Below are positions 44,596 to 54,454 of a DNA stretch of 64,000 nucleotides, in pieces. The position numbers were made by a program, and so were the translations under genes. Source of the DNA: Sagittula salina (GTDB lineage Bacteria > Pseudomonadota > Alphaproteobacteria > Rhodobacterales > Rhodobacteraceae). How positions within the stretch are numbered: position 1 is the stretch's first letter; every line of letters starts with the position of its first letter. Under the pieces are notes generated by a model that was not told the DNA's origin, did not search any database, and saw only the letters and a program-made list of their open reading frames with translations. The DNA lies in assembly GCF_017813235.1 (NCBI RefSeq), contig NZ_JAGISH010000009.1, forward strand, positions 62,001-126,000. Reading direction: 5' to 3'.

Positions 44596-45188
44596 GGAAC
44601 TTGAGCATGGAGACCCGTGAATTCCTGCTGGGCCTAGTGATCTTTGGAATTCTTGGCGCTTGGGCTGCCTCTGCGCGTAGCCAAGACGTCCTCCCCGGGG
44701 GCCAAGTTGAAGGGGCAGCAGTCGGCGTTTTTGAAGCTGAAGATCTAACTGCATGGAAAAAGGTGCAACTTTTCGCTCTTGGTGTGGCAAATCCCTCGCA
44801 ATTGGGCGACTATACTATAGCAAAAAAAGCTTCTTTGGATGATCTTGCGAAACTGAACGGAGAGCAGCTGAATTCGGTTATAGCTGACTGGATTCAAAAT
44901 TCCGGAACTCTTGGAGTTGTTACGTCGGACGGGGCTTTAATCGGTGTAAAACCGTTTCTGGTGAACTCAGAAGTGTGCCCTACGTGCGCGTTTGATCCGT
45001 CAACTGTCGTAATGAGGTCCAAATCAGGCAGCGTGTTTGATTTTTCCAAGATTGACATGTCTGTGTATTCTTCTGATGACGACGGTTCACTGCAGGCAGT
45101 TGATTCCAGCAGTATCGTTTTCCTCTGGGAGGGGGCTGGTCAGTCGATTGAGCCGTCCTTAACCAAAGAAATATTGCTAAAGCGCTAA
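44592..45188 (+). CDS. Hypothetical membrane-anchored protein
   Basis: A 198-residue protein with an N-terminal hydrophobic segment (EFLLGLVIFGILGAWAASA) that is a signal peptide or anchor; the remainder is soluble, with a CPTC pair (SEVCPTCAFDP) recalling redox or metal sites. The start is GTG and it is coupled to the upstream membrane gene. It is AT-richer than the neighbours. No family recognised. Confidence 0.55.
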   Translation: MRNLSMETREFLLGLVIFGILGAWAASARSQDVLPGGQVEGAAVGVFEAEDLTAWKKVQLFALGVANPSQLGDYTIAKKASLDDLAKLNGEQLNSVIADWIQNSGTLGVVTSDGALIGVKPFLVNSEVCPTCAFDPSTVVMRSKSGSVFDFSKIDMSVYSSDDDGSLQAVDSSSIVFLWEGAGQSIEPSLTKEILLKR

Positions 45189-45530
45189 CCCGCTTTCATC
45201 ACTCCCGGGTTGCTGGATGTGGTGTGAAGCAATTAAACTCAGTTTCCCCTACACCCTTCCGTCCCGCGATGAACCGCGCTAGAGCCGACGCGCCGCCCCT
45301 ATGGACGGGGCGCGTCGGCTCTGGCGCGGCGGGTGTGGGGGTGATGGCAGTTGGGCGGTTGGATTGGAAACCCACCCTACATGAGGTGTGTCTGATAGTG
45401 GGGGAATATGCGAAGCCCCGGCGCGGGGGGCCGGGGCGTTTGGTTTGTCGGCGCCTGAAATGGAGAGGGAGTGGGCACGCGGGATTTGCTGCGCAAACCC
45501 GCTGCCGCCCACGCGCACTCGAAAATGGAC
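45189..45530. other. Intergenic region with long hairpins
   Basis: 342 bp without a gene. It contains a near-perfect inverted repeat (about 45281-45322) with AGAGCCGACGCGCC arms and, near lepA, a second hairpin GCCCCGGC/GCCGGGGC (45415-45422 with 45430-45437). Both AT-rich-cassette and lepA transcripts converge here. Confidence 0.6.
45415..45446. terminator. Hairpin between converging transcripts
   Basis: Stem GCCCCGGC with GCCGGGGC over a 7-base loop, with GTTTGGTTT on the plus-strand side. Probably ends the plus-strand transcript and possibly lepA. Confidence 0.55.
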
Positions 45531-47336
45531 TTAATTGTCCATTTTGAGTGCGGAAATAAACGCCTCCTGCGGGATCTCGACCTTCCCGAACTGGCGCATC
45601 TTCTTCTTGCCGGCCTTCTGCTTCTCCAGAAGCTTCTTCTTCCGGGTGGCATCGCCGCCGTAGCATTTCGCCGTCACGTCCTTGCGCATGGCGGAGAGGG
45701 TCTCGCGCGCGATGACCTTGCCGCCGATGGCCGCCTGGATCGGGATCTTGAACATGTGGCGCGGGATCAGGTCCTTGAGCTTTTCGCACATGGCACGGCC
45801 GCGCATCTCGGCGCGATCGCGGTGCACCATCATGGAAAGCGCGTCGACGGGTTCGTCGTTCACGAGGATCTGCATCTTCACGAGGTTGTCCTCGCGGTAG
45901 CCTTCGAGCTGGTAGTCGAAGGAGGCGTAGCCCTTGGTCACCGATTTCAGCCGGTCGTAGAAGTCGAAGACGACCTCGTTCAGGGGCAGGTCGTAGACGG
46001 CCATGGCGCGGCCGCCGACGTAGGTGAGGTCGAGCTGGATGCCGCGGCGGTCCTGGCAGAGTTTGAGCACGTCGCCGAGGTATTCGTCGGGCACCATGAT
46101 GGTGGCCTTGATGCGCGGCTCCTCGACGTGGTCGACGTAGGTGAGGTCGGGCATGTCGGCGGGGTTGTGCAGGTCGCGGCGCTCGCCGTCCTTCATGTAG
46201 AGGTGGTAGATCACCGAGGGCGCGGTGGTGATCAGGTCGATGTCGTACTCGCGTTCGAGCCGGTCGCGGATGACCTCGAGGTGGAGCAGGCCGAGGAAGC
46301 CGCAGCGGAAACCGAAGCCAAGGGCGGCGGAGGTCTCCATCTCGTAGGTGAAGGAGGCGTCGTTGAGGGCGAGCTTCTCGATGGCGTCGCGCATGTCCTC
46401 GAAGTCGTTGGCGTCCACGGGGAAGAGGCCGCAGAAGACGACGGGGATGGAGGGTTTGAAGCCCGGCAGGGGCGTTTCGGCGCCCTTCTTTTCCGTCGTG
46501 ATGGTGTCGCCGACGCGGGTGTCGCGGACCTGCTTGATCGAGCCGGTGAAGAAGCCGATCTCGCCGGGGCCGAGTTCGGCGACGTCCTGCATCTGCGGGC
46601 GGAAGACGCCGAGCTTGTCGACGCCGTACTTGCCGCCGGTGCGCATCATGCGGATGTTGTCGCCCTTGCGGATCGTGCCCTCCATCACGCGGATAAGGAC
46701 GACGACGCCGAGGTAGGGATCGTACCAGCTGTCGATCAGCATGGCCTTCAGGGGCGCGTTCGCGTCCTTTTCCGGGGGGGCGGGCAGGCGGGTGACGATG
46801 GCCTCCAGCACGTCGGGGATGCCGATGCCGGTCTTGGCGGAGATCAGGCAGGCGTTGGAGGCGTCGATGCCGATGACGTCCTCGATCTGCTCGGCGACGC
46901 GCTCGGGCTCGGCCGCCGGAAGGTCGACCTTGTTCAGGACGGGCACGATCTCATGGTCGGCCTCGATGGCGGTGTAGACGTTGGCGAGCGTCTGCGCCTC
47001 GACCCCCTGGGAGGCGTCGACCACCAGCAGCGAGCCCTCGACCGCGCGCATGGAGCGGCTGACCTCGTAGGCGAAGTCCACGTGTCCGGGCGTGTCGATG
47101 AGGTTCAGCACGTAGGTGTTGCCGTCCTTCGCCGGGTAGTCGATGCGGACGGTGTTGGCCTTGATGGTGATGCCGCGCTCGCGCTCGATGTCCATGGCAT
47201 CGAGGAGCTGGGCCTTCATGTCCCGTTCCGCGACCGTGCCCGTGAGCTGGATCAGCCGGTCGGCCAGGGTGGATTTCCCGTGGTCGATATGGGCGACGAT
47301 GGAGAAGTTGCGGATCAGGTGCTGGGGGGTGCTCAT
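45531..47336 (-). CDS. lepA: Elongation factor 4 (LepA)
   Basis: A 601-residue ribosome-associated GTPase that assists translation or ribosome assembly under stress. GTPase motifs are clear: [14 protein letters not shown] near residue 15, the switch region [29 protein letters not shown], and [13 protein letters not shown]; the EF4-specific C-terminal domain follows ([16 protein letters not shown] end). The ATG at 47336 has AAGGAC upstream. The open frame continues farther upstream but is not part of the family protein. lepB is often adjacent in other bacteria but is not seen here. Confidence 0.96.
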   Translation of the reverse strand: MSTPQHLIRNFSIVAHIDHGKSTLADRLIQLTGTVAERDMKAQLLDAMDIERERGITIKANTVRIDYPAKDGNTYVLNLIDTPGHVDFAYEVSRSMRAVEGSLLVVDASQGVEAQTLANVYTAIEADHEIVPVLNKVDLPAAEPERVAEQIEDVIGIDASNACLISAKTGIGIPDVLEAIVTRLPAPPEKDANAPLKAMLIDSWYDPYLGVVVLIRVMEGTIRKGDNIRMMRTGGKYGVDKLGVFRPQMQDVAELGPGEIGFFTGSIKQVRDTRVGDTITTEKKGAETPLPGFKPSIPVVFCGLFPVDANDFEDMRDAIEKLALNDASFTYEMETSAALGFGFRCGFLGLLHLEVIRDRLEREYDIDLITTAPSVIYHLYMKDGERRDLHNPADMPDLTYVDHVEEPRIKATIMVPDEYLGDVLKLCQDRRGIQLDLTYVGGRAMAVYDLPLNEVVFDFYDRLKSVTKGYASFDYQLEGYREDNLVKMQILVNDEPVDALSMMVHRDRAEMRGRAMCEKLKDLIPRHMFKIPIQAAIGGKVIARETLSAMRKDVTAKCYGGDATRKKKLLEKQKAGKKKMRQFGKVEIPQEAFISALKMDN

Positions 47337-47712
47337 GCGAACAGGTCCTTCGGGGAAGGGCGTCAGGTTTGATCCGTGCATATGGCGCGGATGGGGGGGA
47401 ATGGCAAGCGGTGTGGCACGAGGCAATGTGCCGGACTCGATGTATTCCCGGAAGATCGTCGTGGGCCTCGTGCAAAGGGTCACGCCCGACCCTGGGTGGG
47501 CGTCCGCAACGGCAGTGGCAAGCCTAGTCGGTCAAGGCGATCCTGTCGCGGGAGTGGCGTGCTTCGTCGCCAATACGCCCTCCGGGGGGAGTGGCGTGAC
47601 CCGTTCTGGCGCCCGTGCCGGGGCTTGGGGTGGTTGCTGCCATCCTCACTTGGGCTTGTGCCATTGATCCAGCCAAGTAAGCTATCGCCAGATCGGGTGA
47701 TGCGAGTGGGCC
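47337..47712. other. Intergenic region between divergent lepA and the repeat-protein gene
   Basis: 376 bp with no convincing gene. It contains a near-perfect hairpin around 47482-47503 (ACGCCC...GGGCGT arms) and two direct copies of GGAGTGGCGTG about 36 bases apart. No core promoter was assigned. Confidence 0.45.
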
Positions 47713-48789
<1,077 letters not shown>

Positions 48790-48886
48790 TCAGCGGCCTG
48801 AAAACCCACCCCCCGGCGGCCTTTTTGGCGCTTGGTAAAACCCCCTTTACCCCTCTGCTGTATGTCCTGCGCAAACCGGAGGGCGC

Positions 48887-50428
48887 ATGACACAGGCTTG
48901 GGTACTCGATCCGCCGCAGGGGATCATCGACGGGTTGGTGAGGCTGCACGAGGCTGGCGAGAATGCCGTCGTGGCGGAGGAGGCGCGCAAGCTGCTGGAG
49001 GCGTTCCCGGCCTCCTACACGCTGTGGCAGATCCTCGGCGGGGTGCTGCTGGAACTGGGGCAATACGGCCCGGCGGAACTGGCGCTGGGGCAGGCGGTCA
49101 CGCTGCGGCCCGACATCGCGGAGGCGCAGGCGAACCACTCCACCGCGCTGCGCGCTCTCGAACGCATCGACGAGGCGGAAACCCGCGCGCGGGAGGCGCT
49201 GCGGCTCGATGCCGGATCGGTGCGCGCGATGATGGAACTGTCCGCCGTCCTGATCCATCGGGGCGCGATGATGGAGGTGGTGAAAATCTGCGATCAGGTG
49301 CTGCGGCTGGACCGCACGGCCTGGGCGGCGATGAATACGCGCGGCGTGGCGTTGCAGGCGATGGGGCGCCTGCCGGACGCGCGCCGCGCCTTCGAGGCGG
49401 CGATCCGTGAGGTGCCGACGTTCGCGGAGGCGCACAGGAACCTGTCGGCTCTGAAGCCGTGGACAGCACCGGATGCCCATCTGGCGCAGATGCTGGCGAT
49501 CCACGATGACGCCGCGACGGAGGACCCGGATCGGATGCGGCTGTCGGTGGCGCTGTTCCGGGCCTATGACAAGATGAACCAGCCAGAGGTGGCTTGGCCC
49601 TACCTCGCGGAGGCCAACGCCCTGCGCAAGGCGGCGCAGGGTTACGAATTCGCGGCGGACGCGGAGCTGTTCGCGCATATCCGCGCGGTTTTCGGCGACC
49701 TTGAGCCACTGGCGGCGGAGGCGGCACCGGTCGTGCCGATCTTCATCCTCGGGATGCCCCGGTCGGGCACCACCCTGTCAGAGCAGATCATGTCCAGTCA
49801 CGGCTCCGTCACCGGGGCGGGGGAGCTGGGCGTGGTGAACGCGTTGGCGCAGCATTTTCTTTCGGGCGCGGTGCGCGCCGACGCGGCGGGGCTTACGGCC
49901 TTTCGCGCGGCCTATTTCGAAGCCGTCGCGCCGCTGGCGCAGGGGCGCGCCTTTGTGACCGACAAGATGCCGCACAACTTCCGCTATGCCGGACTGATCG
50001 CGGCGGCCTTCCCGGAGGCGAAGATCGTGCATGTGACGCGGGATGCGCGGGCGGTGTGCTGGTCAAACCTCGCGCATTACTTCGTCGCCGAAGGGCTGGG
50101 GTATGCCAATGACGCGGCGGATGTGGTGGGGTTCCACGGGCTTTACCGCGAAATGATGGATTTCTGGGAGAAGCGCTGGCCCGGACGGATCCGGGTGCTG
50201 GATTACGAGGCGCTGGTGGAGAACCCGGAGGCGGAGACGCGCGCCCTGATCTCCGATCTCGGCCTGCCGTGGGACGAAGCCTGCCTGCGACCGGAGGACA
50301 ACCGGCGCGCTGTGCAGACCGCATCGACCGCCCAGGTGCGCAGGCGGGTCTACAAGGGCAGCTCGGCGGCGTGGAAGCGCTACGAGCCCTGGGTCGGGAC
50401 CGCGTTTTCCCACTTGCCGGAGGGATGA
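48887..50428 (+). CDS. TPR-sulfotransferase protein
   Basis: A 513-residue protein with about five tetratricopeptide repeats in residues 25-230 followed by a sulfotransferase domain. The PAPS 5'-phosphosulfate-binding loop is FILGMPRSGTTLSEQIMSSH (about 284-303) and the 3'-phosphate-binding region is VTRDARAVCWSNL. The family transfers sulfate from PAPS to hydroxyls or amines of small molecules or polysaccharides; this two-domain type is common in marine alphaproteobacteria. A lipoprotein-like gene follows on the same strand. The acceptor is unknown. Confidence 0.87.
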   Translation: MTQAWVLDPPQGIIDGLVRLHEAGENAVVAEEARKLLEAFPASYTLWQILGGVLLELGQYGPAELALGQAVTLRPDIAEAQANHSTALRALERIDEAETRAREALRLDAGSVRAMMELSAVLIHRGAMMEVVKICDQVLRLDRTAWAAMNTRGVALQAMGRLPDARRAFEAAIREVPTFAEAHRNLSALKPWTAPDAHLAQMLAIHDDAATEDPDRMRLSVALFRAYDKMNQPEVAWPYLAEANALRKAAQGYEFAADAELFAHIRAVFGDLEPLAAEAAPVVPIFILGMPRSGTTLSEQIMSSHGSVTGAGELGVVNALAQHFLSGAVRADAAGLTAFRAAYFEAVAPLAQGRAFVTDKMPHNFRYAGLIAAAFPEAKIVHVTRDARAVCWSNLAHYFVAEGLGYANDAADVVGFHGLYREMMDFWEKRWPGRIRVLDYEALVENPEAETRALISDLGLPWDEACLRPEDNRRAVQTASTAQVRRRVYKGSSAAWKRYEPWVGTAFSHLPEG

Positions 50429-50534
50429 TTTCACCGGGAGATTCTTGAAGCTTCCGCGCGGCTCGGGCATGATGGCGCGGAGGGCAGTTCCGGGGCAGAC
50501 GGCAAAGCCGCACCCGGTCAAGAGGACAGGTGGA

Positions 50535-50942
50535 ATGACACGGATCAAGGTTGGTATGGCCCTGGGCCTGACCGCGTGCCTGGCGCTCGCGGCTTGTGGC
50601 GGCGGGTCAAAGACGCGGGTACATCAGAATTACGGCGGCGCATCGCGCTACGCCGGGCTGAACGTCACGCTGGAGCGGCGGGCCTTTGCCACGGGGCCGA
50701 TTTCAAGCGCCTGCATGAGCGGCGGACGCAAGGCGGCGAACCGGGAGCTTTGCGGTTGCGTGCAGGCGGCGGCGAATGCGGCAATGCCCTCTGGGCGGGA
50801 TCAGCGGCTGGCGGCGAGCTTTTTCGCCGATCCCCATCAGGCGCAGGTGATCCGGCAGTCGGACAACCCGACGCACGAGGCCTTCTGGAAACGGTACAAG
50901 ACGTTTACGGCACAGTCGGAAACCCTCTGCCGGGGGCTATGA
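50535..50942 (+). CDS. Small lipoprotein
   Basis: A 135-residue lipoprotein with signal LGLTACLALAAC (lipobox cysteine near residue 21), a glycine-rich linker and a mature domain with three further cysteines that could pair as disulfides (ISSACMSG, ELCGCVQ, ETLCRGL). I recognise no family. The ATG at 50535 has AGAGGACAGG upstream. It may be expressed with the sulfotransferase gene; no role is evident. Confidence 0.65.
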   Translation: MTRIKVGMALGLTACLALAACGGGSKTRVHQNYGGASRYAGLNVTLERRAFATGPISSACMSGGRKAANRELCGCVQAAANAAMPSGRDQRLAASFFADPHQAQVIRQSDNPTHEAFWKRYKTFTAQSETLCRGL

Positions 50943-50962
50943 GAGATTTCCGATATCGGGAT

Positions 50963-52306
50963 TCAATTCCCTGGTCTGGAGAGGTCCGCAGCCTGGAGAG
51001 GTCCGCCCCGCAACGCCCCGTTCTCCCGCAACGCCCCGTTCTCCGGCGCGAGGCGGGCCTCGGCCGTCAGGGCGTGGCCGATCATTCCCTCGGCGCGGGA
51101 GATCGTCGCGGTGGCGCGGGCGAGATCCGGCAGGGCTTCATCCTCGGCGCGTTGCCAGGTCACTGTCTTGAGAAACTTCAGTACCGAAAGACCGCCGGTA
51201 TAGCGTGCCGCGCCGCCGGTGGGCAGCACGTGGTTCGGCCCGGCGGCCTTGTCCCCGAAGGCCACCGTCGTCCGCGCCCCGAGAAAGAGCGACCCGTAGG
51301 CGCTCAGTTGCGCCTGCCACCAGTCCAGGTCGGCGGTATGCAGGTGCAGATGCTCGGGAGCGATGCGGTTGGCCTCCGAAGCCATCTCGGCGCGGTCCCG
51401 GCACAGAAAGATCTGGCCCATGGCGTCCCAGGCCTGGCGCGCGGTGGCGCTGTTTCCAGGCCCGAGACGGTCGCAGGTTTCCGGCATCAGGGCATGCACC
51501 CGGTGGGCGACGGGCGCGTGATCGGTAATCAGCCAGCACGGCGACGTCGGCCCGTGCTCTGCCTGCCCGGCGAGGTCGAGCGCCACCAGCGCCGGATCGG
51601 CGGTGGCATCGGCGAGGATCATCAGGTCGGTGGGCCCGGCCAGGGCGTCGATGCCGATAGGTCCGAAAAGCTGGCGCTTGGCCTCCGCCACGTAGGCGTT
51701 GCCGGGACCGGTGAGGATGTCCACCGGCGGCGTACCGAATAATCCGAGCGTCATGGCGGCGATGCCCTGCACGCCACCCAGCGTCAAAATCGTATCCGCG
51801 CCCGCGAGTTGCATCGCGTAAAGCGTAGCGGGGTGGATCCCGCCCCGGTCCCTTGGCGGCGCGGCGGCGGTGACATGCGGCACCCCGGCGGCCTTGGCCG
51901 TGGCGATCGTCATCAGCGCAGAGGCGATATGCGCATAGCGTCCGCCGGGGACATAGGCGCCCGCTGCATCGACGGGAATGGCGCGCTGCCCGGCACGCAG
52001 GCCGGGACGCAGTTCGGTCTCGAAATCGGTGAGGGAGGCGCGTTGCGCGACCGCGAACCGGCGGATGTTATCATGGGCATAGGCCAGCGCCTGCTTCAGC
52101 GCGGGCGGCACCTGTGCCGCGGCGGCGGCGATGACCTCTGGTGGGGTGACGATCGGACCCTCCCAACCATCCAGGCGGCGGGCAAGGTCGCGGGTGGCCC
52201 CTTCGCCACCTTGCCGGAGGTGCCCGAGCATGACCCGAACAGTGTCACCGATGTCGGATGGCGCGGTGGCGGACAGGCCAGGGGCGGATTTGATCAAGCG
52301 TGGCAT
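50963..52306 (-). CDS. HisD-family dehydrogenase, probably catabolic (HpsN-like)
   Basis: A 447-residue NAD-dependent zinc dehydrogenase of the histidinol-dehydrogenase family. Segments typical of the branch used for sulfopropanediol oxidation rather than for histidine synthesis include AVAQRASLTDFETEL, the GGRYAHIASALMTIATAKAA region and FGDKAAGPNHVLPTGGAARY with the following TWQR. Catalytic E and H in the QAEHGPTSP and HLHLHT segments are kept. A divergent LysR regulator and the absence of other his genes support a catabolic role; substrate assignment is by resemblance. The ATG at 52306 is preferred over a longer open frame. Confidence 0.7.
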   Translation of the reverse strand: MPRLIKSAPGLSATAPSDIGDTVRVMLGHLRQGGEGATRDLARRLDGWEGPIVTPPEVIAAAAAQVPPALKQALAYAHDNIRRFAVAQRASLTDFETELRPGLRAGQRAIPVDAAGAYVPGGRYAHIASALMTIATAKAAGVPHVTAAAPPRDRGGIHPATLYAMQLAGADTILTLGGVQGIAAMTLGLFGTPPVDILTGPGNAYVAEAKRQLFGPIGIDALAGPTDLMILADATADPALVALDLAGQAEHGPTSPCWLITDHAPVAHRVHALMPETCDRLGPGNSATARQAWDAMGQIFLCRDRAEMASEANRIAPEHLHLHTADLDWWQAQLSAYGSLFLGARTTVAFGDKAAGPNHVLPTGGAARYTGGLSVLKFLKTVTWQRAEDEALPDLARATATISRAEGMIGHALTAEARLAPENGALRENGALRGGPLQAADLSRPGN

Positions 52307-52340
52307 AGGTGGCCTCGAACGGGTTGACGTGCGCGTGGAT

Positions 52341-52359
52341 TTCAGAAAGCTGAATTCAG
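52341..52359. promoter_or_regulatory. Putative LysR operator
   Basis: TTCAG (52341-52345), CTGAA (52350-52354), TTCAG (52355-52359) give overlapping inverted repeats, TTCAG-N4-CTGAA and the perfect palindrome CTGAATTCAG. They lie in the 76-bp gap between the dehydrogenase and the LysR gene and are a likely binding site for that regulator. Confidence 0.55.
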
Positions 52360-52382
52360 GTACGGAAGAGAAGGCGCGGACC

Positions 52383-53348
52383 ATGCTGTTGAAAGGGGTG
52401 ACACTGCGCGGGCTCGAGATCTTCGAGGCGCTGGCTGAAAGCGGGTCGGTGGCGAAGGCTTCTGAGACCACGGGGCTGAGCCAGCCCGCCGTCAGCCAGC
52501 AGATGCGCAACCTCGAAACGGCGCTGGGTGTCGACCTCGTGGATCACGGGCGGCGGCCGATGATGCTGACGCCCGCGGGCCGCGCTTTCCTTCAGCGGAC
52601 GAAAGCGGTGCTGCGGGAACTGCGTCTGGCGGGATCGGAACTGACGGTGATGGACCTCGCGCATCTGTCGGTGCTGAGCCTCGGGGTGATCGACGATTTC
52701 GACAACGACCTGACGCCGCGGCTGGTGACCATGCTGGCGGAGAGCATGACGAAATGCCGCTTCAAGCTGATCACCGCGCCCAGTCACGAGATCCGTGCCG
52801 AACTGCAGGCCCGGCGGCTGCACCTTGGCATCGCGGCGAGCGGCGGCGAAGTGCTGCCGGGCGTGGTCGAATATCCGCTGGTGCGCGATCCCTATATTTT
52901 CGTGTGTGCAAAGGGCGCGGTGGCAGAGGCGGGCAGTATCGAAGCGCTGATGACGCGCGCGCCGCTCCTGCGATACGACCGGGCGCAGCTGATCGGCCGG
53001 CAGGTGGAGGCGCATCTGGCGCGGCTGAAACTTACTTTCCCGGAGCGTTTCGAGATCGGCGCCCATCTGTCGCTGATGACGCTGGCGGCGCGCGGCACCG
53101 GCTGGGCGCTGACCACGCCACTGGGCTACATGCGCGCGGCAAGGCTGCACGACCAGCTGGAGGCGCACCCGCTGCCCTTTGCCCCTTTCGCGCGGACGAT
53201 TTCGCTGTTCGCCGGGGGCGACTGGGACGACGCTGTCCCGCGCGACGTGGCCCGCACCATGAAGATGCTGGTGAGCGACATGGTTATCGGTCCCGCCTGG
53301 GCAAGGCTGCCCTGGCTGGTGGGGGAATTGCGGATTCTCGAAGCCTGA
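52383..53348 (+). CDS. LysR-family transcriptional regulator
   Basis: A 321-residue regulator. The winged helix-turn-helix is at residues about 6-65 (LRGLEIFEALAESGSVAKAS ... SQPAVSQQMRNLE), and the remaining 255 residues form the two-lobed effector-binding domain (SLGVIDDFDN onward). It is divergent from the HisD-family dehydrogenase and probably controls it, with inducer the substrate or a product. An ATG at 52383 fits; the frame is open upstream. Confidence 0.9.
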   Translation: MLLKGVTLRGLEIFEALAESGSVAKASETTGLSQPAVSQQMRNLETALGVDLVDHGRRPMMLTPAGRAFLQRTKAVLRELRLAGSELTVMDLAHLSVLSLGVIDDFDNDLTPRLVTMLAESMTKCRFKLITAPSHEIRAELQARRLHLGIAASGGEVLPGVVEYPLVRDPYIFVCAKGAVAEAGSIEALMTRAPLLRYDRAQLIGRQVEAHLARLKLTFPERFEIGAHLSLMTLAARGTGWALTTPLGYMRAARLHDQLEAHPLPFAPFARTISLFAGGDWDDAVPRDVARTMKMLVSDMVIGPAWARLPWLVGELRILEA

Positions 53349-53542
53349 TCGCGGAGTCATGCCGGGCAGGGTGCCGCAACGGCGCCCGCTGTCCAGCCTT
53401 CCGGTTGCTCATTCGCGAAGACCGGAGGCGATATTTCAAAACTGCGAAACTAAAGCGATCCGCTCCTGCTTCACCGCTTGTGTGCGTTGCTGGGAGGGGC
53501 GCCGCCGGAATGCCGGGGCGGTGCCCCCTCCATCGCTTCCGT

Positions 53543-54316
53543 TCAGCCGACCGCCTTGAGGAAGGCGCGCACGGAGGCCTCGAAGGCCCGGGGGTCGTCG
53601 GCGTGCAGCCAGTGCCCGGCCTGCGGTATCTTGGCGAACCGCGCCTTGGGGAAGAGGCCGCGGATGGTGTCGCGGTGCTCGGTCCGGACGTAGTCGGAGC
53701 GCCCGCCCGAGAGGAACAGCGTGGGGCCGGAGTATGCGGCGTCGATCCGAGGGAAGGAGAGGATCTGTGGCATCTCCCGTTCAAGCGTGTCGAGGTTGTA
53801 TTTCCACGCCCGTGCCTTCACGTCGAGCGACTGTGTGAAGAAGCTTTGCAGCGCGGGATCGTCCACGTGGCGCGCCAGTTGCGTTACGGCGTCGGAGCGT
53901 TTCGTCACGGTCGTCAGGTCCACGGCGCGCATGGCGTCGATAAACCTCTGCTGCGAGTGGCTGTAGCTGACCGGCGCGATGTCGGCGACAAGAAGCGAGG
54001 CGACCTTTTCGGGGTGCAGCAGTGCCAGCATCATAGCGGCCTTGCCTCCCATGGAATGGCCCACCACATGCGCGCGGCCGCCGACGCTGTCGATGACCTC
54101 TGCAAGGTCGGCGGCGAGGTCGGGGTAGGAATGCGTTTCGGTGCGCGGGCTGTCGCCGTGATTGCGCATGTCCGGGGTCAGCACGCGCCAGTCATCCGAA
54201 AGACGGCGGGCGATGACACCCCAGTTGCGCCCCGACCCAAAGAGGCCGTGGACGATCAGGAGCGGCGTTGCGTCGGCTGCGCGCCCGGGGGCGCCGTGGT
54301 CGGTCAGGGTCAGCAT
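53543..54316 (-). CDS. Alpha/beta hydrolase (YbfF-like esterase)
   Basis: A 257-residue hydrolase. It has an oxyanion-hole segment VHGLFGSGRNW, a nucleophile elbow VVGHSMGGKAAMM (serine near residue 97), a probable acid in the SGGRSDYV region and the histidine in IPQAGHWLHAD. Relatives hydrolyse short acyl esters, and the YbfF type also acts on acyl-CoA. The ATG at 54316 suits the family start. It lies downstream of the NUDIX gene, separated by two hairpins. Confidence 0.85.
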   Translation of the reverse strand: MLTLTDHGAPGRAADATPLLIVHGLFGSGRNWGVIARRLSDDWRVLTPDMRNHGDSPRTETHSYPDLAADLAEVIDSVGGRAHVVGHSMGGKAAMMLALLHPEKVASLLVADIAPVSYSHSQQRFIDAMRAVDLTTVTKRSDAVTQLARHVDDPALQSFFTQSLDVKARAWKYNLDTLEREMPQILSFPRIDAAYSGPTLFLSGGRSDYVRTEHRDTIRGLFPKARFAKIPQAGHWLHADDPRAFEASVRAFLKAVG

Positions 54317-54378
54317 GGGTCCAGAGATAGGCCGCGCGGGCGGGGTATGCCAGAGCGGATCGGGCCGGTTGGAAGGGG

Positions 54379-54408
54379 GCACAGGTCTTTCGTCCGAAAG
54401 ACCTGTGC
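54379..54408. terminator. 14-bp hairpin (TC loop)
   Basis: GCACAGGTCTTTCG (54379-54392) and its exact complement (54395-54408) around a 2-base loop. One of two tandem hairpins between the hydrolase and NUDIX genes. It lacks a T tract. Confidence 0.5.
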
Positions 54409-54426
54409 CGTGCGTGGTGGCCGGGG

Positions 54427-54449
54427 CAGGATCTTCGTCGAAGATCCTG
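54427..54449. terminator. 11-bp hairpin (single-base loop)
   Basis: CAGGATCTTCG (54427-54437) and its complement (54439-54449). Together with the first hairpin it lies beyond the NUDIX stop at 54455 and may end that transcript. The same TCTTCG-type stem occurs widely in related genomes (from memory). Confidence 0.5.
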
Positions 54450-54454
54450 GGGCG

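Noticed and set aside
45471..47372. 633-codon open frame opposite lepA
   Set aside because: Antisense to LepA; valine/aspartate/histidine-rich pattern typical of a codon-shadow.
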